This document shows positions 31,178 through 40,006 of a DNA stretch of 64,000 nt, piece by piece (within the stretch, counting starts at the first letter, position 1; every line of letters begins with the position of its first letter). This DNA is from an uncultured Bacteroidota bacterium (GTDB taxonomy: Bacteria > Bacteroidota > Bacteroidia > Chitinophagales > Chitinophagaceae), in contig CAIVEW010000073.1 in NCBI GenBank assembly GCA_903905065.1, positions 62,001-126,000 of the forward strand, read 5' to 3'. A model generated the notes under the pieces. It searched no databases, had not been told where the DNA came from, and saw only the letters and a list, made by a program, of their open reading frames with translations. The position numbers were made by a program, and so were the translations under genes.

Positions 31178-34096
31178 CTAATGTGCCTCCAGCCAGTTGT
31201 TCCCCATCCCTGTCTCCACATTCAGCGGCACATCATGGGGCAGCTTCATGGCATTGCTCATCCCCGTCTTTATGATCGCCTGTGCCTCTTCGGTCTCATC
31301 GAGCGGGACATCAAACACAAGTTCGTCATGCACCTGCAGTATCATGCGCGTGCGCATATTGCGCTTCACCAGCTCCCGGTGAATAGTGATCATGGCCAGC
31401 TTTATCATATCCGCGGCGGTGCCCTGTATGGGCATGTTAATGGCGTTGCGCTCGGCATAACCACGCACCGTGAAGTTGGCGCTGTATATATCCTTCAGCC
31501 AGCGCTTGCGGCCCATCACCGTTTCCACATAGCCATGTTCCTTGGCAAAGTTTATCGACCGGTCCATGTACAGCTTCACCGATGAGTACTGCGTAAAGTA
31601 GTTATCTATTATTGTTTTGGCCTCTGTGCGGCTCACGCCTATGTTCTCCGCCAGCCCAAACGCGCTCTGACCGTATATAATGCCAAAGTTCACCGCCTTG
31701 GCTGCCCTGCGCTGTGCGCTCGTCACCTCGCTCTCAGCCACCCCATACACCTTGGCTGCAGTGGCAGTATGAATGTCTTTGTTCTCTTTAAAGGCCGATA
31801 TCATGTTCTCATCGCCGCTTATGGCAGCCACTATGCGCAGCTCTATCTGCGAGTAGTCGGCCGATACCAGCGTATAGCCATTTCCTCTGCTTATGAATGC
31901 CCTGCGTATCTCCCGCCCGCGGTCTGTGCGTATGGGTATATTCTGCAGGTTCGGGTTGTTGCTGCTCAGCCTTCCCGTCACCGCCACCGACTGGTTGAAG
32001 CTGGTATGCAGCCTGCCTGTGCGTGGATTTATCAGGCCCGGCAAGGAGTCCACATAAGTGCTCTTCAGTTTCGTAAGCTCACGGTAGGCGAGTATGTCTT
32101 CCACTATCTGGTGCTTCAGGCGTAGCTTCTGCAGCACATCCTCTCCGGTGGCATACTGCCCGGTCTTCGTCTTCTTTTGCCCGGCATCTATCTTCATCAC
32201 TTCAAACAGCACTTCGCCCAGTTGCTTCGGCGAGCCTATGTTGAACTTCACCCCGGCATGGTTGTATATGTTCTCCTCTGCCTGCTTTATATCCACCTCC
32301 AGCACCTTCGAGTACTCCCGCAGAAAGGGCACATCCAGCCCCACACCTTCATACTCTATATCTATCAGCACCGGCACCAACGGATTCTCCACCTCGTCGA
32401 ACACACGCTTCACATCCTTTTCTATCAGCAGGGGGTCAAAAGCTTTCTTCAGTTGCAGCGTTATATCGGCATCCTCGGCAGCGTACTCCTTCACCGCTTC
32501 CAGCGGGGCGTCGCGCATATTGCCCTGCCCCTTGCCCTTTTTGCCAATTAATGTTTCTATACTTACCGGCTCATAGGCCAGGTACTTCATGGCAAGCATA
32601 TCCATGCTGCGCTTGCCATCGGGGTCTATTACATAGTTGGCGAGCATGGTATCGTATATAGGCCCTTTCAGGCTATAACCGTACCACTTCAGCATCATCA
32701 TATCATACTTTATGTTCTGGCCCACCCACAGCACATCCGGGTTCTCAAACAGCGGCCTGAACCGCTCCAGCACCTTTATCACGCCCGCTTTATCCTCCGG
32801 CACGCTCACAAACCACGCTATACCCTTTTCAAAGCAAAAGCTCATGCCCACCAGGTCCGCCAGGTTAGCATCTATATTCGTGGTCTCTGTATCAAAACAT
32901 ATCTCTTTCTTCCCCTCCAGGTGGCTCAGCAGTTCCGTTATCTCCTCATCCGTTTGCACAAGGGTATACACGTGTGGCACCTGCTCCAGTGTAGTCAGGT
33001 GGCTCGGTAACATCTCTTTCTCCTCTCCATCCGTATCTGCTTCCCGCCCCTGCCAACTGCCTTCTGCCCCTGCCTCTGCCTCCTGCGAACCGCCGACTGG
33101 AACTGTCTTCTGCTTTATCGGGTTCCCAAACAGATCCAGACTCCTGCTATTGTCCACTGCGCTGCCACCTGCCCCTGCCTTCTGCTTACTAAAGAGCTCC
33201 GTCTCCACCGCTGGTGCAAAGATGCGCTTGGCTATCGTCTTAAACTCCAGCTCATTGAATACTTCCGTCAGCGCTTCCACATTCTTCTCCTTCACACGGA
33301 AGTCCTCATCATGAAAGGGTACGGGCACATTGGTGATGATGGTGGCCAGCTTCCTGCTCATCAGCGCCAGCTCCTTGTTGTTGCGTATCTTCTCGCCCAG
33401 CGCGCCCTTTATCTTGTCGGCATTGGCAAGGATGTTCTCCATATTGTCATACTCGGCTATCAGCTTGGCGGCCGTCTTCTCGCCCACACCGGGTATGCCC
33501 GGAATGTTGTCCACTGCGTCACCCATCAGGCCCAGCATATCTATCACCTGGTCTACTCGCTTTATGCCCCACTTGGCGCACACCTCTTTTTCGCCCAGCG
33601 TTTCCTGGTCGCTGAAAGTGCTCTTGGGCTTGTACATGTATATCTTTTCACGCACCAGTTGGCCATAGTCCTTATCGGGGGTTACCATGTATACGGTATA
33701 GCCCAGGTCCGCCGCTTCCAGGGCCAGCGAGCCTATTATATCATCTGCCTCGTAGCCATCCAGCTCCAGGCAGGGCAGGTTAAAGCCCTTTATGATGCGC
33801 TTGATATCCGGTACCGCTGCGCTCAGGTCTTCGGGCGTCTCCTGGCGGTTGGCCTTGTAGTCTGCAAAGTCGGTGTGGCGCTCCGTGGGCGCGCTGGTGT
33901 CAAACACCACCGCCAGGTGCGTGGGTTTTTCCTTTGTCAACAGCTCCAGTAGTGTATTCGTAAATCCGAATTGTGCATTCGTATTCTTGCCCTTGCTGGT
34001 GATGCGCGGGTTGCGTATCAGCGCATAGTACGCCCTGAATATGAGCGCAAATGCATCGAGTAAAAACAGTTTCTTTTCCGGTGTATTTTCAGACAT
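31178..34096 (-). CDS. polA: DNA polymerase I
   Basis: The 972-residue enzyme fills gaps and removes RNA primers. The N-terminal 5'-3' exonuclease (about 10-270, with LDAFALIFRAYYAL and GVGEKTAAKL) is followed by a low-complexity linker (about 302-355), an intact 3'-5' proofreading domain (DTETT near residue 400) and the polymerase domain (about 560-972: SADYSQIELR, RRAAKAVNFGIIYG and QVHDELVFD). I chose the ATG at 34096 because it opens the conserved KLFLLDAFAL segment; a start 78 bases earlier adds unrelated residues. The linker is encoded by CTGCC-type repeats. Confidence 0.95.
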   Translation of the reverse strand: MSENTPEKKLFLLDAFALIFRAYYALIRNPRITSKGKNTNAQFGFTNTLLELLTKEKPTHLAVVFDTSAPTERHTDFADYKANRQETPEDLSAAVPDIKRIIKGFNLPCLELDGYEADDIIGSLALEAADLGYTVYMVTPDKDYGQLVREKIYMYKPKSTFSDQETLGEKEVCAKWGIKRVDQVIDMLGLMGDAVDNIPGIPGVGEKTAAKLIAEYDNMENILANADKIKGALGEKIRNNKELALMSRKLATIITNVPVPFHDEDFRVKEKNVEALTEVFNELEFKTIAKRIFAPAVETELFSKQKAGAGGSAVDNSRSLDLFGNPIKQKTVPVGGSQEAEAGAEGSWQGREADTDGEEKEMLPSHLTTLEQVPHVYTLVQTDEEITELLSHLEGKKEICFDTETTNIDANLADLVGMSFCFEKGIAWFVSVPEDKAGVIKVLERFRPLFENPDVLWVGQNIKYDMMMLKWYGYSLKGPIYDTMLANYVIDPDGKRSMDMLAMKYLAYEPVSIETLIGKKGKGQGNMRDAPLEAVKEYAAEDADITLQLKKAFDPLLIEKDVKRVFDEVENPLVPVLIDIEYEGVGLDVPFLREYSKVLEVDIKQAEENIYNHAGVKFNIGSPKQLGEVLFEVMKIDAGQKKTKTGQYATGEDVLQKLRLKHQIVEDILAYRELTKLKSTYVDSLPGLINPRTGRLHTSFNQSVAVTGRLSSNNPNLQNIPIRTDRGREIRRAFISRGNGYTLVSADYSQIELRIVAAISGDENMISAFKENKDIHTATAAKVYGVAESEVTSAQRRAAKAVNFGIIYGQSAFGLAENIGVSRTEAKTIIDNYFTQYSSVKLYMDRSINFAKEHGYVETVMGRKRWLKDIYSANFTVRGYAERNAINMPIQGTAADMIKLAMITIHRELVKRNMRTRMILQVHDELVFDVPLDETEEAQAIIKTGMSNAMKLPHDVPLNVETGMGNNWLEAH
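33037..33190. repeat. CTGCC-type low-complexity repeat inside polA
   Basis: The plus strand holds many CTGCCAACTGCC, CTGCCTTCTGCC and CCTGCC units. On the minus strand they encode the Ala/Glu/Gly/Gln-rich linker between the two exonuclease domains of PolA. Similar units occur in two T9SS genes (16641-16670, 18101-18123) and at the gldH 3' end (239-251). Confidence 0.6.
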
Positions 34097-34212
34097 ACTG
34101 CAAGGTACAAAATCGAAATTCCAAATTCCAAACCTCGTTCTGAGGGCCACCCTTTGATTTATCGCCTTTGCCAAATATTATTTACCTCGTAACTTTGTAA
34201 AAAGCCCGACAA

Positions 34213-34460
34213 ATGGCTACAATAGCAAAAAAACAAAAGCTGCATCAATACATAGAGCTTGCCAATAAGGGCGATATAGATGTGCTGCCAAGCTACATTG
34301 AAAAGGCTATGGAACCGAGTGTGCCATATGATAAATGGAATGATGCTGAATTTGTTGCAGAAATGGCGCCGGGTAAATGCATTTCAAGATGGCACAGATA
34401 AAGGCTTTACCTGGGGAAGAAGTAAAAGAGCGGGCCAGGCGTTTTTTGAAAATATAATGT
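34213..34460 (+). pseudogene. frameshifted antitoxin relic
   Basis: The start MATIAKKQKLHQYIELANKG and the segment VPYDKWNDAEFVAEM are typical of small antitoxins of RelE-type toxins in Bacteroidota; the C-terminal continuation RRVNAFQDGTDKGFTW is in another frame because two bases are missing after the EM codons, and one extra G after the TGG then shifts the EEVKERAR part again. No toxin gene remains. A second broken copy lies at 39602-39830 on the other strand. Confidence 0.75.
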
Positions 34461-34629
34461 AGTCGATAGATGAACTAAAGATCAGCTTACGATGGCGCCT
34501 TAAGGCTGTCGTAGATACGAATTCTGTAGTGGATTAATAGCAAAATGCTGATACGATTGAATAGTTCAATAGCAGCAAGGATAGGCAGAATTTCAGCGCC
34601 ATGATGATGATAGATGCTTTGAGATAACA

Positions 34630-34735
34630 GCGCAGAGCTTTTTTTTTCCGGCGGAGCCTTTGGAAAAAAATCGCCTTTTTCTTTGTTACTTTCTATTTGG
34701 CGAAGCAAAAAGAAAGTAAGGGGATGAGGGTGTTC
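34630..34735. repeat. intergenic repeat with two hairpins
   Basis: TTTTTTTCC and GGAAAAAAA pair around GGCGGAGCCTTT, then TTACTTTCT and AGAAAGTAA pair around ATTTGGCGAAGCAAAA. The block reads like a common Bacteroidota intergenic repeat; the open frame across it is not believed to be a gene. Confidence 0.5.
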
Positions 34736-34817
34736 CTCGCGCCAAACGCCCTCCCAATTTTTTAATGCCATTGTTGTCGTAACTATTTTATCTTTACTCA
34801 TCAAAATATTCAAAATA

Positions 34818-35495
34818 GTGCGCACAAACAGCTACTATACCACCACCTGCATGCTCATACTCACATTGTTGCTATCGGCAGTGCAGAAAGGAAGTGCGCT
34901 GGAGGGCGACGTGTATAAGGAGCAGAAAATTCACGGCTTCACCTATGGCATCGTGGCGGGCGCAAACCTGGCTACTATAGACGATCATAATTTCACACAC
35001 TACTACAAAGTGGGTGCAAACCTTGGTGGATTTGCTTTTGTGCGCATCCTGCCGGAGGCAGACATAAGCATAGAGCTGCTTTACTCACAGAAGGGGCGCA
35101 ATACCAGCACGCTCACCGGCACCAATGTGCCCAACCTGAGCTTTACCAGGATGTATGACCGCCTCAATTACGCCGAAGTGCCGGTGATGATCAACTACCT
35201 CGATGGAAACAACGATCATTTTGGTGCCGGGGTCTCCTATGGCCGTTTGCTGAACTATACCGAGTCCCTGACCCCCGACGGACACATAAACCTCCACGCC
35301 CAAAACTACCCGTTTAACCAGGATGATTTTGAACTGCTGGCCGGAGCGGAGTTCCATATATGGCAGCAGTTTTACCTCACCCTCCGCTACCAGTATTCTC
35401 TCTTCCGCCTCCGCCCCGAAGGCCCCGGCAACTTCACCACCCCCGGCGCGCACAACAACCTATGGGTAGTGCGGGTTGCGTATATGTTTAATTAA
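34818..35495 (+). CDS. outer-membrane beta-barrel protein (PorT/OMP_b-brl_2-like)
   Basis: The 225-residue protein has a signal sequence (about 1-28) and alternating hydrophobic strands beginning GFTYGIVAGANLATI and GFAFVRILPEADISIELLYSQKG, ending AYMFN, the usual layout of small porin-like barrels of Bacteroidota. The start is a GTG at 34818; the next in-frame ATG (34851) would leave a signal without its basic N-terminus. It is found in the outer membrane by inference; function unknown. Confidence 0.7.
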   Translation: MRTNSYYTTTCMLILTLLLSAVQKGSALEGDVYKEQKIHGFTYGIVAGANLATIDDHNFTHYYKVGANLGGFAFVRILPEADISIELLYSQKGRNTSTLTGTNVPNLSFTRMYDRLNYAEVPVMINYLDGNNDHFGAGVSYGRLLNYTESLTPDGHINLHAQNYPFNQDDFELLAGAEFHIWQQFYLTLRYQYSLFRLRPEGPGNFTTPGAHNNLWVVRVAYMFN

Positions 35496-35595
35496 GCGCC
35501 TCACTGCGAGGAACGAAGAGGCGTAAACGGATTTTTCGCTGGAGATTTGAATAGTGGATTTCTTTAAGTAATATTAACCTGCATATAAGCATCAA

Positions 35596-36426
35596 ATGGC
35601 TGATTGGTCGGAACTCGAGGTTGATATTATTGTTGACGATTATTTCCAAATGTTGCAGGAGGAGATAAGGGGGCTTGCTTATAGTAAAACTGCGCATCGA
35701 AATAAGTTATTAAATTTCCTACAAAACAGGAATGAAGGTTCTATCGAGTTCAAACACCAAAACATCAGTGCCGTCCTAGTCAATAATGGTCTACCATACA
35801 TTTCGGGTTATAAACCCCGGGGTAATTACCAAAAACTGTTAGAAGAAAAAGTCCTCGCGTATCTGGTAAAAGATGCAGCAATAGAAAAGGATTTTAATGC
35901 ATTCGCAAATCAGCAAATAGAAGTTAAGCCACGATTGATAGAATACGAAAAATGGATTGATACACCACCCAGGTCATCAATTATTCAAGAACCCGCAGAC
36001 AACAATTATAAACCCAAAAAGAAAAACTATTTAGAACTCGAGCAAAGAAATCATTCAATCGGATTTGCTGGAGAGGAACTAGTGTTTGAATATGAAAAAT
36101 GGCGCTTAATAAATGCAGGGCTTCCGAAATTAGCAAAGGAAGTTAAATGGATCTCCAGAGACGACGGCGACGGTGCAGGGTATGATATACTATCAAGAAA
36201 AGTTACCGGCGAAGATATCTTTATCGAAGTTAAGACTACAACTTTAGGAAAAGACACACCAATTTTCTTTTCAAAAACAGAAAACGATTTTTCCAACGAT
36301 TACAAGGATGCATTCCATCTTTATCGCGTCTTTAATGTAAAGCAACAGCCCAAAATGTTTTCTCGGGCTGGGCGATTCAAAGACATGTGTTCAATGGAGC
36401 CTACAAATTTTAAAGGTATTTTCTAA
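35596..36426 (+). CDS. DUF3883-domain restriction endonuclease candidate
   Basis: The 276-residue protein has two parts. The N-terminal part (about 1-110) carries SIEFKHQNISAVL and GLPYISGYKPRGNYQ, seen in proteins encoded beside DNA methyltransferases. The C-terminal DUF3883 domain (about 155-270) has a PD-(D/E)xK nuclease layout: Glu in the AGEELVFEYE helix, GYDI and IEVKTT, then FSKTENDFS. It overlaps the 3' end of the convergent m5C methyltransferase by 17 bases, so the pair is most likely a type II restriction-modification system with this as the cutting enzyme. Recognition site unknown. The coding sequence is AT-rich against its neighbours, a sign of transfer. Confidence 0.8.
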   Translation: MADWSELEVDIIVDDYFQMLQEEIRGLAYSKTAHRNKLLNFLQNRNEGSIEFKHQNISAVLVNNGLPYISGYKPRGNYQKLLEEKVLAYLVKDAAIEKDFNAFANQQIEVKPRLIEYEKWIDTPPRSSIIQEPADNNYKPKKKNYLELEQRNHSIGFAGEELVFEYEKWRLINAGLPKLAKEVKWISRDDGDGAGYDILSRKVTGEDIFIEVKTTTLGKDTPIFFSKTENDFSNDYKDAFHLYRVFNVKQQPKMFSRAGRFKDMCSMEPTNFKGIF

Positions 36427-37660
36427 TCTCCTCTGCAATTCGCTTGGCCATCAATGGCGGTACAGCATTGCCTATTTGTTTAAATGCCGCAGTCCTATTC
36501 ATCCCTTCCCTTTCAGCTTCAAAATAATAGTCATCAGGAAAAGATTGTAGCCGCGCAGCTTCTCTGACAGTTAGCGACCTGCACTGTTTAATATCAGGAT
36601 GAATATAGTAATGCCCATCTTTTGAAATGTGCGCTACGACAGTATGCGATGTGTTTAAATCACCAGCCACTACTTTAAAACGGTCTTTAAATATCTCTCT
36701 GTTTGCATGGGTTTTCAATTCTTCTGGCAGATCATTATAATCCAATCGCTCTTTGTTCTTATTCCATTTTTTGATTGCTATACGGTATATCTGTTTATCC
36801 TGTATTGTATGTGCACGGCCTAAATGCTGCGTAACTATTTGAATATCGCCCCTAATTCCAGAGTAATCTAAATACTTATTTGTTGGCCCAACGTAGCCAG
36901 TGTACTTATCTAACCCTTGCCCGGCTTGTAATGCAGGCAAGTCATGCAGCAAAACACTTACCGTATAATCATTTACATTGCCGTTCAAATCAAATCCAGT
37001 CAGCATCAAGTCTTTTCTATGTCCAATCAGTATAATCCTTTTCCTGTCCTGCAACACATCAAAATCTCTCGCAGTAACAACAAAATCTTTGATTTCATAT
37101 CCCAGGTTTCTGAACGTTAAGAGCATATGCCGTAAGTAACCGCCTTTATTAGCGGAGTGCAACCCTGTTACATTTTCAAACACAAACATTTTAGGTTTGT
37201 ATTTGTGCAGGAACTTTGCATATTCAAGAAACAAGAAATTTCTTTCATCTCCTTTCATTCCGTTTTCAGATCGTGCCCTGCCTACTAATGAATATGCTTG
37301 GCATGGCGGTCCTCCAATTATTAGGTCAACCTTTTGATCCAAAAGTCGTTCATCTATCAGCGCGAATATTTTTTGATTATTTGCTTTGCCAATTGCAAGG
37401 TTGATAACACTGTCCAGCTTCTCTTTTGGAATAGCATCATAAAGCTTCTCCCTGTTTATTTCGCTCTTTAAATAGGCAATGTAATGTTCTAAATTATCTG
37501 TAGCTTTTAAATGATTGTAGGCAACTCTTGTCTTTAGCGAGTAACATGCGGCTTTATCCATTTCCACATGTGCAACGGGATTGAAACCCGCGTTGATAAA
37601 GCCTTCTGATAATCCACCGGCGCCTGCAAAAAGGTCAATATACGTTAGTTGTTGTTTCAT
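36410..37660 (-). CDS. DNA (cytosine-5) methyltransferase
   Basis: The 416-residue enzyme methylates cytosine in DNA at a specific site. It has all main m5C motifs: DLFAGAGGLSEGF (motif I, about 9-21), GGPPCQAYS (motif IV with the catalytic Cys, about 115-123), FENVTG (VI), QDRKRIILIG (VIII) and QIGNAVPPLMAKRI (X, near the end). The target recognition domain lies about 225-355. It is the protective half of the restriction-modification pair with the DUF3883 gene. Upstream there is a perfect 16-bp palindrome (37698-37713) that may control it, and a vsr relic. Confidence 0.93.
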   Translation of the reverse strand: MKQQLTYIDLFAGAGGLSEGFINAGFNPVAHVEMDKAACYSLKTRVAYNHLKATDNLEHYIAYLKSEINREKLYDAIPKEKLDSVINLAIGKANNQKIFALIDERLLDQKVDLIIGGPPCQAYSLVGRARSENGMKGDERNFLFLEYAKFLHKYKPKMFVFENVTGLHSANKGGYLRHMLLTFRNLGYEIKDFVVTARDFDVLQDRKRIILIGHRKDLMLTGFDLNGNVNDYTVSVLLHDLPALQAGQGLDKYTGYVGPTNKYLDYSGIRGDIQIVTQHLGRAHTIQDKQIYRIAIKKWNKNKERLDYNDLPEELKTHANREIFKDRFKVVAGDLNTSHTVVAHISKDGHYYIHPDIKQCRSLTVREAARLQSFPDDYYFEAEREGMNRTAAFKQIGNAVPPLMAKRIAEEIRKYL

Positions 37661-37697
37661 TTTTTTGAGTCGTTTGCTATGAATATAGATCGTTCAC

Positions 37698-37713
37698 AAA
37701 CTACTTGTAGTTT
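37698..37713. promoter_or_regulatory. 16-bp palindrome upstream of the methyltransferase
   Basis: AAACTACTTGTAGTTT is a perfect 7-2-7 inverted repeat about 38 bases before the methyltransferase start; position and symmetry fit an operator of restriction-modification control. Confidence 0.45.
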
Positions 37714-37802
37714 TAATTCCAGTCAATCGGATATAAGTGAACTTTGCAAAATTGTGACATTCCAATTTCACTACATTCGCTTATAAGTCACGTTTTGAAA
37801 AT

Positions 37803-37919
37803 TTAAATTCGTCGCGTGAGAGAGAAATACTGCCCATGCAAAAACCGCCGCACCAGCATTTCAGGCTTTGTATCCTTGCCCTTTATGCGGCTCATATTAT
37901 AGCTGCGGGTTTCCTTGAG
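37803..37919 (-). pseudogene. truncated vsr (very short patch repair endonuclease) relic
   Basis: The minus-strand frame reads LKETRSYNMSRIKGKDTKPE and then MLVRRFLHGQ, the N-terminal signature of Vsr endonucleases, which nick T:G mismatches left by deamination of 5-methylcytosine. The similarity ends after about 35 residues; the frame closes at 37803 and the catalytic core of about 100 residues is absent. It sits upstream of the m5C methyltransferase on the same strand, where intact vsr genes are often found. Confidence 0.8.
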
Positions 37920-37958
37920 ACAAACGCTATTCAGCAAATGACAGTTTCTTCATAGCCT

Positions 37959-37996
37959 CGAATCAGGAAAATCATTGGATCCTTAGATCAAGGTCC
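37959..37996. repeat. dispersed repeat, copy 2
   Basis: GAATCAGGAAAATCATTGGA and the following TTAGATCAAGGT recall the motif at 31134-31177. Confidence 0.45.
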
Positions 37997-38000
37997 AAGA

Positions 38001-38032
38001 TTGTGGATATCTTTCAAACAAGATATCCACAA
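38001..38032. repeat. 13-bp perfect hairpin
   Basis: TTGTGGATATCTT and AAGATATCCACAA pair around TCAAAC. It lies in the non-coding region (about 37920-38219) between the vsr relic and the HTH gene. Confidence 0.6.
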
Positions 38033-38219
38033 AGCCATTGCTATCTCATTTCCCCTCCTCAACTTTGTCTTCGCCCGCCATAGTGTCAGCGACGGCAGGA
38101 TTCACCCGCTAAGAGAATACTCGCCCTTAGCGCCCTTAAAAACAAAATAAGTGAACTGCTCCCCTGCGCCTTTGCGAGAAACCATTTTTTTACCGCTCCG
38201 CGAGCCCAAAACACGAGAA

Positions 38220-39077
38220 ATGAAAAACGAACAACAACAGCAAGCCAGGCACCTGTTCCTCCAGACAGACCTCACCAAAACACAGATCGCGAACCTCCTC
38301 GATGTGGACCGCCGCACCATCTATCAGTGGTCCATCGATGGCAGTTGGGAGCGCCTCAAAATGGCTGCCGCAAATATTCCCTCGCTCCTCGTTGAGAAAT
38401 GCTACTACCTCTTTGGCCATTTCGCAGATCACTTGCTCAGTCGTCCGGAAACCAACGGCGCCATCACCCGCAGCGAAGTAGAATCGCTCTACAAGCTCAC
38501 CCTCAGCATCGGCAAGCTGAAGAAAGGCAGCACCCTCAACGAGAATATGGAAGCATTCACCTGGTTCCTCGAAAGCATGAAAAGAAAAAACCCCGCCCTT
38601 GCGCAGCAGGTATTGCCATACATGGACGAATATATCAATGCCCGCAAAGACTTTTCCGAAACACATTTCCTCCCCGAAGGCTACACCGAAGATGGCTACA
38701 AACGTCCGCGCAAACCCACACCCGCACAGGAAGCCGAACAGAAAGCCGATGCGCAAGACCTCGAAGCCCTGCTCCGGCATCTCAAAGCAATTAAAAAAGA
38801 AGACCACCAACCTGTGCCACAACCCGCTCCGCCACAACCCGAAACCGAAACAGGCGCCATAGATCTCGAAGCCCTTATGAAAGAACTAAACGGTATCACC
38901 AAAACTGATCCTGAACCAAGCCACAACGAACAAACTCCTGGTGATACCCGTCCCACCGGCGCTGAAGCCCTGGCAATCATGAATGCCCTTATGGACGACC
39001 TCGAAACCCAATACCCCCACCTCCGCAACCCGAACGTCCGTCCCAAAACAAATCAATACACACCCCGCGCTGCATAA
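38220..39077 (+). CDS. HTH protein resembling phage terminase small subunit
   Basis: The 285-residue protein has an N-terminal helix-turn-helix (about 8-45: LTKTQIANLLDVDRRTIYQW, then GSWERLK), as in the small terminase subunits of Mu-like phages and related DNA-binding proteins. A helical middle follows (about 50-155) and a low-complexity Pro/Glu/Gln-rich tail (about 165-285). No terminase large subunit or other phage genes are near. I chose the ATG at 38220, right before the HTH; an earlier in-frame ATG at 38151 adds a non-conserved segment. DNA binding is inferred; its job is unknown. Confidence 0.65.
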   Translation: MKNEQQQQARHLFLQTDLTKTQIANLLDVDRRTIYQWSIDGSWERLKMAAANIPSLLVEKCYYLFGHFADHLLSRPETNGAITRSEVESLYKLTLSIGKLKKGSTLNENMEAFTWFLESMKRKNPALAQQVLPYMDEYINARKDFSETHFLPEGYTEDGYKRPRKPTPAQEAEQKADAQDLEALLRHLKAIKKEDHQPVPQPAPPQPETETGAIDLEALMKELNGITKTDPEPSHNEQTPGDTRPTGAEALAIMNALMDDLETQYPHLRNPNVRPKTNQYTPRAA

Positions 39078-39601
39078 AAGAGAAAAACATTGCAAATCAA
39101 AAAAAGAACACGCAACACACTCCCCTCCTTTCTTCAAGGTGCCTGCAAGGGCACGACCGCAGGTATATGCTGGAAAACATAGCGAAGCAGTGTTTTCCAG
39201 CTGGGGTGATTGGCTCGCGTACAACGCGCTACACAAACAGCCGAATGACCCGGCATTACAATAGAAGCAAAGAAAAAGTAAAGGCAACGCAGGCAAACAA
39301 CACCCCATGGAAAATACCGCTGAAAACAAAATCTCCCACTCCCTCAAAAAACGGGAGGTTTTTGAGAGATTTTTATAACCGGATTTAGCTCCAAACCATT
39401 GATCATCAACAATCCCGATAGCTATCAAGAGAGAAAAAAATTCCCCGCGAAAACGGGAGATTCACCGGTGTGCCACACTTCAAAAGTGTGGCACACCTTA
39501 CTTTTCCAGAATTGCGCAACTCAGGTTGTAATACCTTGGTCTCAAAGATGTGCGAGATTTGTGGCTGAAAAATGGCTGTGGATTACTTTCTGTACTTGCC
39601 T
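39078..39601. other. 524-bp accessory region without genes, rich in hairpins
   Basis: No gene is seen. It contains three inverted repeats: CTGGAAAACA/TGTTTTCCAG (39170-39200), CTCAAAAA/TTTTTGAG followed by T residues (39343-39366, terminator-like), and a perfect 14-bp palindrome at 39467-39497 listed separately. CCCGATAGCTATC occurs near 39412. Confidence 0.5.
39467..39497. repeat. 31-bp perfect palindrome
   Basis: GGTGTGCCACACTT and AAGTGTGGCACACC pair perfectly (14 bp) around CAA, followed by TTACTTTTCC. It could act as a terminator or a mobile palindrome. Confidence 0.7.
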
Positions 39602-39830
39602 TTAGGGTTTCGGCTGGTATGAAAAATGGAAGAAATGTAAATTGTTTTCTTTTTCTGCCTTTATCGCCTGCCTGGCCCGTTCTTTTACTTCTTCCCACGT
39701 AAACCCTTTGTCCGTACCACTTTCCAATGCTTTCACCCTACGGTCCATTTCCGCTACAAATTCGGCATCATCCCATTTATTGTAAGGCACCGGGCTCCAT
39801 AGCTTTGTCGATATAGTTCAGCAAGCCTTT
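39602..39830 (-). pseudogene. second antitoxin relic (frameshifted)
   Basis: The minus strand encodes LLNYIDKAMEP, then, after a two-base deletion, VPYNKWDDAEFVAEMDRRVK and FTWEEVKERARQAI. This is the same antitoxin family as the relic at 34213-34460. The N-terminal part is missing and there is no toxin. Confidence 0.7.
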
Positions 39831-40006
39831 TCACAAAGTTACGGGGTAAATGAATTTCAACAAAAAGGATAAATCAACGGTATTATCTCAGCCGTTTAAC
39901 AGACAAGGTATTAATTGTGAATAAGTACGTTAGAAACTAATCCGGCCAATGCAGTATTAATATCCGCAGCTATACTAATTTCACGTAGGTAACTTTTCCG
40001 CACCGT

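Noticed and set aside
34487-34825. 112-residue open frame on the minus strand
   Set aside because: It runs through a repeat-like intergenic block with hairpins and starts on top of the barrel gene; more likely repeat sequence than protein.
37960-38219. CRISPR-like repeats
   Set aside because: Hairpins and dispersed repeats here are single and irregular; there is no array of equal repeats and spacers anywhere in the window, and no cas genes.
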